Below the pieces are notes generated by a model, which made no database searches, had not been told where the DNA came from, and worked only from the letters and a program-made list of their open reading frames with translations. Below are positions 32,593 through 40,952 of a stretch of DNA of 56,525 bases, piece after piece. Numbering within the stretch: the first letter of the stretch is position 1; each line of letters opens with the position of its first letter. Origin of the DNA: S141-55 sp964422065 (lineage in GTDB: Bacteria > Hydrothermota > Hydrothermia > WGAB01); NCBI GenBank assembly GCA_964422065.1, contig CAYQZW010000003.1, forward strand, positions 1 to 56,525, given 5' to 3'. Made by a program: the position numbers and the translations under genes.

Positions 32593-33086
32593 GACTTCGA
32601 TGGGACGAGCGAAATGGACCGGATCTTCCATTCAAAAGGCCCCGCCATAGGGTTGGAGAAGATCAGGATGAGGTCGGCGTTGCCGAACATCGAGAGCGCA
32701 TGAGGGAAGTTGGAGCCGAAGACTTTTTTTGCCGCACGCAAAGGGATCTCGATGGTAGACCATGTGGTGTCAAGCAACACGGTCTGGTCTATGGTGTAAT
32801 AATCCTGGCCGCCTTGGATCTGGAAGAAGATGCCGATCCGGAGATGAATGCCGGACTTCAGCCCCTGGAACTCCAGTTGGAGGGTCTGGGTGGTGTCCAG
32901 CGTAGGTACAGAGTCGATTGTGGTCCAGACCAACGCCTCTGCAGGTTTCTGGGGTTGGGCCGTAACCTGCACGGTACTGTCTTCCAAGGTCTGGAAGGCG
33001 GTAGGCCGATGCATCCGGCTGTGGAAGGTCAGTGCCCCCGCATTCCACTGGATGACGCCGATGAGGAGACTGAGTAAAACTTGCAT
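32589..33086 (-). CDS. Small exported beta-sandwich protein (CBM-like), function unknown
   Basis: 165 residues with a short signal peptide (MQVLLSLLIGVIQWNAGA). The pattern of a short front strand, then TTIDSVPTLDTTQTLQLEFQGLKSG, IGIFFQIQGGQDYYTIDQTVLLDTTWSTIEIPL and IFSNPMAGPFEWKIRSISLVPS, resembles carbohydrate-binding-module jelly rolls whose last strand reads ...IRSISLVP. No sorting tail. AAGGAGGT lies 8 bases before the ATG at 33086; the longer open frame upstream is not protein-like. It overlaps the BNR-repeat gene by 4 bases. Possibly a substrate-binding partner of that protein. Confidence 0.62.
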   Translation of the reverse strand: MQVLLSLLIGVIQWNAGALTFHSRMHRPTAFQTLEDSTVQVTAQPQKPAEALVWTTIDSVPTLDTTQTLQLEFQGLKSGIHLRIGIFFQIQGGQDYYTIDQTVLLDTTWSTIEIPLRAAKKVFGSNFPHALSMFGNADLILIFSNPMAGPFEWKIRSISLVPSKS

Positions 33087-33115
33087 AGAATCAAACCTCC
33101 TTGGTCTTGGCTCTA

Positions 33116-33144
33116 ATGGTACGCTTTTCCCGCGCCCATCGCAA
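33116..33144 (-). promoter_or_regulatory. Promoter of the CBM-like/BNR-repeat pair
   Basis: Minus strand TTGCGA (33144-33139), 17 bp, TACCAT (33121-33116). The -10 resembles that of the BamD-like gene (TACCAT). The leader is about 25 bases with AAGGAGGT. Confidence 0.52.
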
Positions 33145-33253
33145 TTTGAAGAAACCAAAAAAGTCGGGGTTTTTGGGGAGATTGCAGAGGATGAGAGGAC
33201 CCTTAAGCAAAAGGAACACACGACAGGCAAGTACCTCTCCCTCTTGCATTTTG

Positions 33254-33282
33254 TTGAGTTCGGCTTCCAGGGTCCTTAAAAT
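33254..33282 (+). promoter_or_regulatory. Predicted promoter of the kinase-surE-pcm operon
   Basis: TTGAGT (33254-33259), 17 bp, TAAAAT (33277-33282). Transcription would start near 33289. Confidence 0.55.
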
Positions 33283-33468
33283 CATAGCGGTTTTCTAAAG
33301 ACTATGGACACAAGAGGTTATCGGTCATGCATCGCGATGCCTGCGAGAACATAGGCACATTTCCTCCTCGCGGATCCTTTGTCCGCCCATCCATCCGGAG
33401 GCACGAGGAGAGCCTTCCCAGGACCGCTCCCTACAGGGTTTCCCCGTTGGGGATTCACGGAGTTGTCC

Positions 33469-36400
33469 ATGGTTGTTGACCGGGTTTTCGAGGCGATAGA
33501 AGCCCTGGAAAAGGTCCAAGAACCGGATCGGATCACCCAGGAACTCGTGAAGTGGACCCAAGTGCTTTTAGAGGCTCCGCTGGTCGCATTGTACGAAGTG
33601 AACGACCAGGCACAGTGGGTCCGCCGGGCCTTTGCACCGTCAACGTCCGGGGTCCTCTTGCCTCGCCGGTTCTCCCTGGATGTCCCACCCGACCTACCCG
33701 AACAAGCAGATCGCATCTTCGTCTATGCCCCACCGATCTATGAAGAACCCCCGGCCCAGGTCTTGGCTCAAGGCCTGGGGCTCCCCGCCCTTTGTGCCTA
33801 TCCCCTGGCCATCGAGGACCAACTCCGTTGGCTGTGGATCATTTCCCTTCCAGACCTGGGTACCGATGAAACCCCCGGAGTCCTGGACCAGGTCTCAAAA
33901 GTCGTCCGTACGCTGTCCATCCCATTCCTCAAGTTTTGGATAGACCAGGTGGCACGACAGCGTCGTCAGTGGGCCGACCATGTGTTGCTCCATGCCGCCA
34001 GCCTCTTCCAGGCGATGGACGAAGGGTCAATCGGGCAGCGGCTTGTAGCGGCTGTTCAGGATGCGGCCGGAGTGGATGCAGTCTTTTTCCTCCGACTCCA
34101 AGAGCCCGGCCGGCTTTTCGCCGTCCAGGCTGCCACGGGCGTCAGCGAGACCTTTCAACGACTTTATAAGGTCTCCGCTCAGGAGATCCAGAAGATCGAG
34201 GCCTCTGTCCGTGGCCGGTTCTTTTACGTGGAAGACCTCCAGGCCGAGCCCGTGGGTAGCCCAAGATTGCTCCAGCAGGAAGACTTGAGGAGCCTCTTTG
34301 CGGGAATCCTAAAGACCGGCAATCGGGCGGTCGGGGTCCTGGCCATCGCATCCAAAGGTGAACCCCGGGCCTTCCCCGAGGCGGGTAAGCAAGCCTTGAT
34401 GATGTGGACCCTCCTGGGGTCAACCTTGCTAAACCACCTCACCGAACTCCAGCATCACCGGACCCAGATCGTGGCGATGGAGTCTGTGTTCCGGATCACG
34501 AGTACCCTTTTACAGGTCCACGAATTCTCCACGTTTGTTGAGAACGTGCTGCCGATGATTGCAGAAACCCTGTACGCCCACCGCATATCGTTAATCCGAG
34601 AAGAAGAAGGGCGCAGATTCCGGGTGTACCACTATGATCGGAAAACCATGGACTTTCAGGAGCATGTCCTGAACCGTCCCCAATTTATGTCCTGGCTGGA
34701 TACCGATGAAGAGGAGTTTGTGGTCCTTTCGACCGGCGAGACTAAGGGGACGGCCTATTTCAAAAAACTCCTGGACTATGGCCAGGATGTCTGGTACCTC
34801 TGGATTGAAGGGATCCCGGAGCCTATGGACTTCGGGCTCCGCCAAGACCTCTGCGAAGGGATCGCCTGGCAGGTCGCCTTGGGACTCCTCCAGGTCATCC
34901 ACGCGGAGCAGGAGCGTCGGCGACGAGAGGAACTGCAGTTCCTATATGACCTCTCGTTGCAAGCCACATCGTCCCTCAACCTCCATGAGACCCTCCCCCA
35001 GGTGCTTCAGCAAATCCGGGAACGGTTTGCGGCCGACCATGTGAGCCTGTTCTGGCTGGACCCAGAAACCCAGCGCCTGGTGCCCATGGGCATCGCCGGA
35101 CGATCCATTGAAACCCCAGACGCCCGGCACGGCATCCCGGTTGGGAGTGGGGTCATCGGACAGGTTGCCAAGACCGGTGAACCCCGAATTGTAGATTCTC
35201 TCCAGCAGGAGACCGATGAGTTTCCCCTCCTTAGAGGGACCCAATCCAAACTCTGTCTCCCTCTCCAAGCGCGAGGCGAGATCGTGGGTGTCCTGAATCT
35301 GGAGAGCGACGAGCCCCGCCATTTCTCAGACGAGATGCTCCGAACCCTGGGTCCCCTGGCCCTCTTCCTGGGAGCATTCCTCGAGAATACACGCCTCTTC
35401 CAAGAAGCCGTCGAAACCCTGAAGAAACTCCAGACAACGCGCAACAAGTTGATGGAATCCTCGAAATTGGCGGCCATCGGCAATCTGGCCGCCGGTGTCG
35501 CCCATGAGATCAGCAACCCGTTGATGATCATCCAGGGCTATACGGAGTTCCACCTAAACGATCCGGACATTCCAGAAGCCCTTCGCCGCGACCTCCAACG
35601 GATTCAGGAAGCCACCCAGCGTGCCTCCAATATCATCCGCTCCCTCCTGGAATACGCCCGCAGTACACAGGAACAAACCGTGGAGATCGTGGACCTCAAC
35701 CACCAGATCCTGAAGACCGTAGACATCGTTCGTAAAGCCTTCAGCAAAGAAAATGTGGAGTTGGTCCTGGATCTGGATCCGAAACTCCCGTATACCCGGG
35801 CCAACAAAGGCGAAATCAACCAGATCATCATGAACCTCCTGACCAACGCCCGGGATGCCATTGTCGAGTCGGGCCAAAAAGGCATCATCACGATCCGAAC
35901 CTATCCGCACCGAGATCATCTGGTCTTGGAGATCCAGGATACTGGACCCGGCATTCCGGAGCACTTGCTCCAGGAGATCTTCGATCCCTTCTTTACGACC
36001 AAACCTCCCGGTAAAGGAACCGGGCTGGGGCTGGCCATTGTTCAGCGATTGGTAGAGAAGATGAACGGGACGATCCATGTCGAGAGTGCTGTAGGCCAGG
36101 GCACACTTTTCCGGATCTCTTTGCCTTCGGTGCGTGTCGAGGCAGCAGAGGCCCCGAGTGCCGTCATGACCTCCCCAGAAGCAATACCCCATCGGCCCGC
36201 ACAGCGGGTCCTCGTGATCGACGATGAACCGGACATCGTAGACCTGCTTCGGAACATTTTGGAGACCCTGGGACAACACCCAGTCGTAACCAGTAATCCC
36301 ACGGAGGGGCTGGAACTCGCACTCACCGAACCCTTTGATCTCATTTTGTTGGACGTCAAGATGCCCGTCCTCTCCGGCATTGACATCTATGAACGACTGA

Positions 36401-36582
36401 AACAGGAGCGGCCCGACAGTGCCCGGCGGGTGGTCTTTATCACCGGGGATGTGGGCCGGGAAGAGGTCCGGAAATTCCTGGAAGACGAACGGGTGGAGTA
36501 CTTGATCAAGCCGATCTCCATCCAGGACATTCAGAACGTCTTGGAGCATGCCTACAAAGCGGCGCGGCGCAGCCGAAGGTAG
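33469..36582 (+). CDS. Soluble hybrid sensor histidine kinase: tandem GAF domains, HisKA, HATPase, receiver
   Basis: 1037 residues, no membrane helix, so a cytoplasmic sensor. Three or four GAF-like modules precede the kinase (about 10-165, 190-335, 340-500 and a classical one at 510-660 with AADHVSLFWLDPETQ...VPVGSGVIGQVAKTGEP...LCLPLQARGEIVGVLNLES). HisKA has the phospho-acceptor His679 (GVAHEISNPLMI). The ATPase domain has NLLTNARDAI, DTGPGIPEHLLQEIFDPFFTTK and GTGLGLAIV. A receiver with Asp962 (LILLDVKMP) and Lys in EYLIKPIS ends the protein, with no output domain. Start ATG 33469, weak GGAG upstream. It overlaps the next gene by 35 bases. Confidence 0.93.
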   Translation: MVVDRVFEAIEALEKVQEPDRITQELVKWTQVLLEAPLVALYEVNDQAQWVRRAFAPSTSGVLLPRRFSLDVPPDLPEQADRIFVYAPPIYEEPPAQVLAQGLGLPALCAYPLAIEDQLRWLWIISLPDLGTDETPGVLDQVSKVVRTLSIPFLKFWIDQVARQRRQWADHVLLHAASLFQAMDEGSIGQRLVAAVQDAAGVDAVFFLRLQEPGRLFAVQAATGVSETFQRLYKVSAQEIQKIEASVRGRFFYVEDLQAEPVGSPRLLQQEDLRSLFAGILKTGNRAVGVLAIASKGEPRAFPEAGKQALMMWTLLGSTLLNHLTELQHHRTQIVAMESVFRITSTLLQVHEFSTFVENVLPMIAETLYAHRISLIREEEGRRFRVYHYDRKTMDFQEHVLNRPQFMSWLDTDEEEFVVLSTGETKGTAYFKKLLDYGQDVWYLWIEGIPEPMDFGLRQDLCEGIAWQVALGLLQVIHAEQERRRREELQFLYDLSLQATSSLNLHETLPQVLQQIRERFAADHVSLFWLDPETQRLVPMGIAGRSIETPDARHGIPVGSGVIGQVAKTGEPRIVDSLQQETDEFPLLRGTQSKLCLPLQARGEIVGVLNLESDEPRHFSDEMLRTLGPLALFLGAFLENTRLFQEAVETLKKLQTTRNKLMESSKLAAIGNLAAGVAHEISNPLMIIQGYTEFHLNDPDIPEALRRDLQRIQEATQRASNIIRSLLEYARSTQEQTVEIVDLNHQILKTVDIVRKAFSKENVELVLDLDPKLPYTRANKGEINQIIMNLLTNARDAIVESGQKGIITIRTYPHRDHLVLEIQDTGPGIPEHLLQEIFDPFFTTKPPGKGTGLGLAIVQRLVEKMNGTIHVESAVGQGTLFRISLPSVRVEAAEAPSAVMTSPEAIPHRPAQRVLVIDDEPDIVDLLRNILETLGQHPVVTSNPTEGLELALTEPFDLILLDVKMPVLSGIDIYERLKQERPDSARRVVFITGDVGREEVRKFLEDERVEYLIKPISIQDIQNVLEHAYKAARRSRR

Positions 36583-37246
36583 CCGGGTCCTGGTCGTCAT
36601 CCCGGCCTTCAACGAAGCGGCACATCTGCCTCGCCTTTTGGAACGGATCCGCAGGGTCCACCCCCTGGAAGATGTGCTCGTGATTGATGACGGCTCCACG
36701 GACGGCACCGGGGAGGTCGCACGGCGGGCAGGAGCGCAGGTGCTCAAAAACCCACAAAATCTCGGCAAAGGGGCCTCCCTATATCGGGGGTTCCAATGGG
36801 CGTTGCAACACGGCTACGACGGGGTCATCACGATGGACGGCGACCTCCAGCACCCGCCCGAACTCATCCCCTCCTTCCTGGACAAGGCCCGTGCAGGGTA
36901 CGACCTCGTCATCGGCTCCCGGTTCCACGATTTCGGAGATATGCCCTGGGATCGGTACTTCAGCAACCGTGCCACAACCCTGGTCCTCTCCCTCCTGACC
37001 CATACCCGACTTCAGGATACTCAGAGTGGCTATCGGTACCTTTCTGCGCGGTTTTTAAAGGGCTTTGAACCTTCAACCCATCGGTTTGATTTTGAGTCGG
37101 AGGTCCTCTATCGGGCCGCACTCCAGGGCTTTAAAATCGGCTATGTTCCTATGGAGACCGTGTACGGACAGGAGCAGAGTTCCATTCATAAGGTGTGGGA
37201 TACGGTGCGTTTCATTCTCCTGGCCATCCGATTGCTATGGCGTTGA
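36548..37246 (+). CDS. Glycosyltransferase family 2, dolichyl/polyprenyl-phosphate sugar synthase type
   Basis: 232 residues, a single GT-A domain without membrane anchor: VLVVIPAFNEAAHLPRLLERI, VLVIDDGSTDGTGEVARRAGAQVL, NLGKGASLYRGFQWAL, TMDGDLQHPPELIPSFL (metal-binding DxD) and LIGSRFHDFGDMPWDRYFSN, then LTHTRLQDTQSGYRYLSARFL. This is the DPM1-like pattern of enzymes that load a sugar onto a polyprenyl phosphate. It overlaps the kinase gene by 35 bases and surE by 10 bases, so it is part of the same transcript. The exact sugar is unknown. Confidence 0.86.
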   Translation: MPTKRRGAAEGSRVLVVIPAFNEAAHLPRLLERIRRVHPLEDVLVIDDGSTDGTGEVARRAGAQVLKNPQNLGKGASLYRGFQWALQHGYDGVITMDGDLQHPPELIPSFLDKARAGYDLVIGSRFHDFGDMPWDRYFSNRATTLVLSLLTHTRLQDTQSGYRYLSARFLKGFEPSTHRFDFESEVLYRAALQGFKIGYVPMETVYGQEQSSIHKVWDTVRFILLAIRLLWR

Positions 37247-37980
37247 TCCTGTTGACGAACGACGACGGCTATCAAGCCCTGGGCCTGAAGGTCCTGGAGG
37301 AGGGCCTTCAAGACCTCGGGGAAGTCTGGGTGGTGGCGCCCCACAAGGAGCGGTCAGGGGCCAGCCATTCCATTACGTTGCATCAACCGCTTCGGGTGAT
37401 CCAGCAAAGGCCACGGTTTTTCTCGGTTTCCGGGACACCGGTGGACTGTGTGATGTTGGCGGTCCATGCCTTGCTTCCCAAGCCGCCCGATGTCGTGATC
37501 TCTGGCATCAATGCGGGGTACAACGTGGGGGAAGACGTCTTCTATTCTGGCACGGTCGCCGGTGCTCGAGAGGCTGCACTGCTGGGCATCTCTGCGCTGG
37601 CCGTCTCCGTCGGCAAGGATCGCAGCGAGGAGACCCCGGATGAGTACGCAAAGGCTTTGCCCTATATTCGGCAGTTGCTGCCGATCCTGCTCTCTTCCCC
37701 GACCCCCCTCTTGTTGAACCTGAACCTTCCACCGGGACCGGCTTCTGCCCTCCGCGGCCTCCGCGTGACCCGGCTGGGCAATCGTTGTTATGACAACCCT
37801 GTAGAACCCTTGGGGCCCGAGACGTATCTCATTGCGGGAGAGGTCCGCTGGACCCAAACCGAGGGTACAGACCTGGAAGCCCTTTCCCAGGGCTACGCCT
37901 CGGTGACCCCCTTAGACATTGATCTAACCGATGAAGACGGATTGGACTACCTCCGACGATCCCTATCGGACACTCCGTGA
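37237..37980 (+). CDS. surE: 5'-nucleotidase SurE
   Basis: 247 residues. Survival protein E hydrolyses nucleoside 5'- and 3'-monophosphates and short polyphosphate. Metal-binding N-terminal LLTNDDGYQALGLKVL (Asp-Asp), the Ser/Asn loop VAPHKERSGASHSITLHQPL, GTPVDCV and VISGINAGYNVGEDVFYSGTVAGAREAAL are all present. ATG 37237 overlaps the glycosyltransferase stop and gives the canonical start MALILLTNDDG. Its 3' end overlaps pcm by 50 bases. surE-pcm is a widely conserved stress-survival pair. Confidence 0.96.
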   Translation: MALILLTNDDGYQALGLKVLEEGLQDLGEVWVVAPHKERSGASHSITLHQPLRVIQQRPRFFSVSGTPVDCVMLAVHALLPKPPDVVISGINAGYNVGEDVFYSGTVAGAREAALLGISALAVSVGKDRSEETPDEYAKALPYIRQLLPILLSSPTPLLLNLNLPPGPASALRGLRVTRLGNRCYDNPVEPLGPETYLIAGEVRWTQTEGTDLEALSQGYASVTPLDIDLTDEDGLDYLRRSLSDTP

Positions 37981-38611
37981 ACGGATGGTGGAAACCCAGA
38001 TCATTGCCCGTGGGATCACCCATCCCCGGGTGATTGAGGCCATGCGAAGGGTGCCACGCCATCTCTTTGTTCCGGAACCCTACCGGAGCCAGGCGTATGC
38101 CGATATGCCACTGCCCATCGGCTATGGCCAGACGATCTCCCAGCCCTTCATGGTCGCCGCCATGACGGCCAACCTGGACCCCCAGGAGACCGACCGGGTC
38201 CTGGAAATCGGGACCGGATCGGGATACCAAACAGCGATCCTGGCAGAATTGGTGGACACCGTGTTTACTATTGAGGTGATTCCTGAACTTCAGGAACGGG
38301 CCAGGGAAGTGTTGGAAGCCCTGGGCTATACCAACGTCCGGTACCGGGTCGGGGATGGGTCCCGCGGATGGCCCGAAGAGGCCCCGTATGACAAAATCCT
38401 GGTTGCCGCGGCCTCTCCCTCCATTCCACCGCCCCTCGTGGACCAGTTAAAGGTCGGCGGCATCATGGTCTTGCCAGTCGGCGACCGATGGGGTCAAGAC
38501 CTCGTCAAGGTGACCAAAGTCTCGGAAACCGAGGCCGAGCACCAGGTGCTGTTTCCCTGTGCCTTTGTTCCCTTGAAGGGGGCGTATGGGTTCCCGGACG
38601 AACCGGCTTAG
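37931..38611 (+). CDS. pcm: Protein-L-isoaspartate O-methyltransferase
   Basis: 226 residues. Repairs damaged aspartyl residues by methylating L-isoaspartate with S-adenosylmethionine. The family motifs VPRHLFVPEPYRSQAYADMPLPIGYGQTISQPFMVA, the SAM-binding VLEIGTGSGYQTAILAELV and the C-terminal GGIMVLPVG are complete. ATG 37931 keeps the conserved helix RERMVETQIIARGI; ATG 37985, just after the surE stop, would cut it. The 50-base overlap with surE implies coupled translation. It meets ubiA tail to tail with a 4-base overlap. Confidence 0.95.
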   Translation: MKTDWTTSDDPYRTLRERMVETQIIARGITHPRVIEAMRRVPRHLFVPEPYRSQAYADMPLPIGYGQTISQPFMVAAMTANLDPQETDRVLEIGTGSGYQTAILAELVDTVFTIEVIPELQERAREVLEALGYTNVRYRVGDGSRGWPEEAPYDKILVAAASPSIPPPLVDQLKVGGIMVLPVGDRWGQDLVKVTKVSETEAEHQVLFPCAFVPLKGAYGFPDEPA

Positions 38612-39606
38612 GCCAGCCCAAAGAACCGAAGGATCACCCCCAGCAAGAGGCCACCGACGAACAGCAGGCCGAACCGCCGATTGTGGACAAAGGCATATGC
38701 GACGTACCACAACGGCCAGGACTCCGGAGGGTAGTCCGGAGGGGGTGCTTTGGGTTTTTCCTGGCCGAAGATTTTCCAGGCCTCTCGGAACTCACGCCAC
38801 GCCAGCACGACCAGGAGGGTCGGCCAAGGCAGGACCTTGAGGACGACGAGCAGGCCCACCCCCAGGTACATCGCCAGCATCAAGCCTCTGGCCCAGCGTC
38901 GGGCTCGGTCTTTCCCAAGCAGGATGGGCAAGGTCCGGATCCCCCGCTTCCGGTCATCTTCAAACTTGTCAATGTGTTTCCCGAAAAGCACGCTGGTCGG
39001 ACCGAGGGCATAGACCAGGCCCGCCCAGAAGACTTCCCATCGCCAGTGTCCGGTGATCACGAAATAGGAGCCGGCGACCATCAGCGGGCCCCAAACCACG
39101 ATCACCAGGGGTTCCCCGAGGGCGATCCGCTTGGAAAAGGAATAGCCCAGAATGGCAGCCAGACCCAAGGCGGCGAGGGCGAACACCAACGGACCCCGGA
39201 CCCACGTGAGATAGGCGCCGATCGCTGCAGCAAGCGCCAAGGTCACCGCCGCATATCGGAGCAATGCCCGTTCTGTGAGCAGACCCGCAACCAGGGGCTG
39301 AGGGCCGTATTGCGCCCGGAAATAGTTGGCTTCATCGAGCCCGAGTTTGTAGTCAAAGAGGTCGTTGAATAGATTGCTGGCGCCATGAGCCAGGATGAGC
39401 CCAAGCGCGGTCAGGAGATAGAGCCCGAGATGGAATTGGCCGTGATACGCGGCAAACAGGCCACCGATGGTGGCCGAGACAAAAGTCATCACGAATACAG
39501 CCGCACGGGTGCTGATCAGCCATCGCGTCAAGAGATCAAACCTTCGCCATTCCTGGGGACTTACGCGGGGAATGACCCGCAGCGCAGCGATCCACATCCG
39601 AACCAT
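38608..39606 (-). CDS. UbiA-family prenyltransferase (MenA-like)
   Basis: 332 residues, about eight or nine membrane helices. The two Asp-rich metal/diphosphate motifs of the family are present: NDLFDYKLGLDEANY and DKFEDDRKRGIRTLP. Such enzymes attach a prenyl chain to an aromatic acceptor in quinone, haem or archaeal-type lipid synthesis. The NDLFDYKxGxD pattern is closest to MenA-like proteins (menaquinone), which would supply a quinone for the sulfide:quinone oxidoreductase in this window, but this is inference. ATG 39606 has AAGGAG 8 bases upstream; ATG 39612 is too close to it. It lies 24 bases after apgM on the same strand. Confidence 0.82.
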   Translation of the reverse strand: MVRMWIAALRVIPRVSPQEWRRFDLLTRWLISTRAAVFVMTFVSATIGGLFAAYHGQFHLGLYLLTALGLILAHGASNLFNDLFDYKLGLDEANYFRAQYGPQPLVAGLLTERALLRYAAVTLALAAAIGAYLTWVRGPLVFALAALGLAAILGYSFSKRIALGEPLVIVVWGPLMVAGSYFVITGHWRWEVFWAGLVYALGPTSVLFGKHIDKFEDDRKRGIRTLPILLGKDRARRWARGLMLAMYLGVGLLVVLKVLPWPTLLVVLAWREFREAWKIFGQEKPKAPPPDYPPESWPLWYVAYAFVHNRRFGLLFVGGLLLGVILRFFGLA

Positions 39607-39630
39607 GGTCATCTCTCCTTTCTGTGCTTG

Positions 39631-40836
39631 CTACGCGCCAAACTTCTTCAGGCGGCGGGCGTTGGCCAGGATGAGCGGCATCAGTTCGACCGCCCGAAGG
39701 ATGCCCAGTGAACCTTTGCGACATTCGGCTTCCGAGAATCCGACGACCCGATCCTGGCCGGAGTATCTGGAGTGGATCAGCAGAGGCACCGGATGCCAGG
39801 AGTGGCTTTTGAGCAGTGTGGGCGTGGAGTGGTCACCGGTTACGACCAGGACATCCGGCTCTAATGCCAGGATCTCCGGAAGCCGGCGATCGGCCTCCTC
39901 CAGGCGTTCCACCTTTTTCTCAAAGTCTCCATCCTCGCCCGCCTTGTCCGGGTCTTTGAAGTGGATGTAAAAGAAATCGTACCGCTCGTATTCCTGCTGT
40001 AAGAGGCGCAATTCGTCCTCAAAGGTCTGAAGGTCCATGGGGGTGTCCATCCCGAGGATGCGGGTGATACCCCGATACATCGGATACGTGGCCAAGGCCA
40101 AGGCACGGAGCCGATATCGTTCTGGAAAGGGCTGGATTTGAGGGATGGACGAAAAGCCTCGGAGCAGGATCCCATTGGCCCGGGGCTCGTCGCTCAGGAC
40201 CTCCCGCGCACGTTTCAAGAACTTTTTGACGACCCGAGCGGTAAACCGGGACGGGAAATCCCCGCCCTCGGGCTCCACCGGGAACAGCCCCTCTTTCTGG
40301 GGGTCGGTATCCGGCAACCGATCCCCCAGTCCTTCGCCCCGGAAAATGACGACGAACCGGTGTTCTTTGCCGGGCTTCAGGATCACCTGGACCCCTTCGA
40401 CCGAGGTGATCTCGGCCTGAAGTTTTTGGACCAAACGGGCACACTCTTCAGAGGAGATGCGGCCAGCCCGCCGATCCACGACCCGGCCTTCCTCGTCAAA
40501 CGTTGCGAAGTTGCCCCGAGCGGCCACATCGCCGTTCTCCAGGGTCAGGCCGATCCCATAGGCCTCCAGAACCCCACGGCCGATTTGGTATCGTTCCGGA
40601 TCGTAGCCGAACAGGGCCAGGTGGGCCGGCCCCGAGCCAGGGGTGATGCCTGGCCGGACCGGGATGCTCAGCCCGACCGCACTTTCGGCGGCAAGCCGGT
40701 CTAAGTTCGGAGTACGTGCGGCCTCCAGTTCCGTCTGGTTCCCGTGCTCAGGATGGGGGACCCCGCCCAGGCCATCCAGGACCCATAACACGATTTTTGT
40801 CCGCTCTTCTTTCAACAAACCCCGGATGATATTCAC
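39631..40836 (-). CDS. apgM: 2,3-bisphosphoglycerate-independent phosphoglycerate mutase, archaeal type
   Basis: 401 residues, the ApgM branch of the alkaline-phosphatase superfamily. It interconverts 3- and 2-phosphoglycerate in glycolysis/gluconeogenesis. Metal and catalytic motifs: LWVLDGLGGVPHPEHG, TPNLDRLAAES, GITPGSGPAHLALFGYDP (catalytic Ser in the TPGSG context), FYIHFKDPDKAGEDGD and VVTGDHSTPTLLKSHSWHPVPLLIHS. This form is typical of archaea and scattered thermophilic bacteria. GTG start with GGGGAGG 6 bases upstream. A TATAAT box is nearby. Probably co-transcribed with the UbiA gene; divergent from DUF763. Confidence 0.95.
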   Translation of the reverse strand: MNIIRGLLKEERTKIVLWVLDGLGGVPHPEHGNQTELEAARTPNLDRLAAESAVGLSIPVRPGITPGSGPAHLALFGYDPERYQIGRGVLEAYGIGLTLENGDVAARGNFATFDEEGRVVDRRAGRISSEECARLVQKLQAEITSVEGVQVILKPGKEHRFVVIFRGEGLGDRLPDTDPQKEGLFPVEPEGGDFPSRFTARVVKKFLKRAREVLSDEPRANGILLRGFSSIPQIQPFPERYRLRALALATYPMYRGITRILGMDTPMDLQTFEDELRLLQQEYERYDFFYIHFKDPDKAGEDGDFEKKVERLEEADRRLPEILALEPDVLVVTGDHSTPTLLKSHSWHPVPLLIHSRYSGQDRVVGFSEAECRKGSLGILRAVELMPLILANARRLKKFGA

Positions 40837-40862
40837 GGCAAGCCTCCCCTTTTCAGGCCTAA

Positions 40863-40868
40863 ATTATA
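40863..40868 (-). promoter_or_regulatory. -10 box of apgM
   Basis: Perfect TATAAT on the minus strand within GTTATAATTTA, identical to the box at 31044-31049. No clear -35. The leader is about 20 bases and holds the Shine-Dalgarno. Confidence 0.55.
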
Positions 40869-40916
40869 ACACCCCTTGCCTTTGGAACTGCCGTGATCAC
40901 AATTCTCAGATCTCCA

Positions 40917-40952
40917 TTGTCTTTTTTCGGGGGGCGGCGTATATTTACCCCG
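40917..40952 (+). promoter_or_regulatory. DUF763 gene promoter, leaderless geometry
   Basis: TTGTCT (40917-40922), 17 bp, TATATT (40940-40945), exactly 7 bases, ATG at 40953. No Shine-Dalgarno. Confidence 0.85.

Larger units (their letters stand above)
33087..33468. other. Divergent intergenic region, CBM-like gene / histidine kinase
   Basis: Holds the minus-strand promoter at 33116-33144 and a plus-strand promoter at 33254-33282. The latter would give the kinase a leader of about 180 bases, in which I see only a weak 16-codon frame starting at 33304. Nothing else recognised. Confidence 0.5.
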
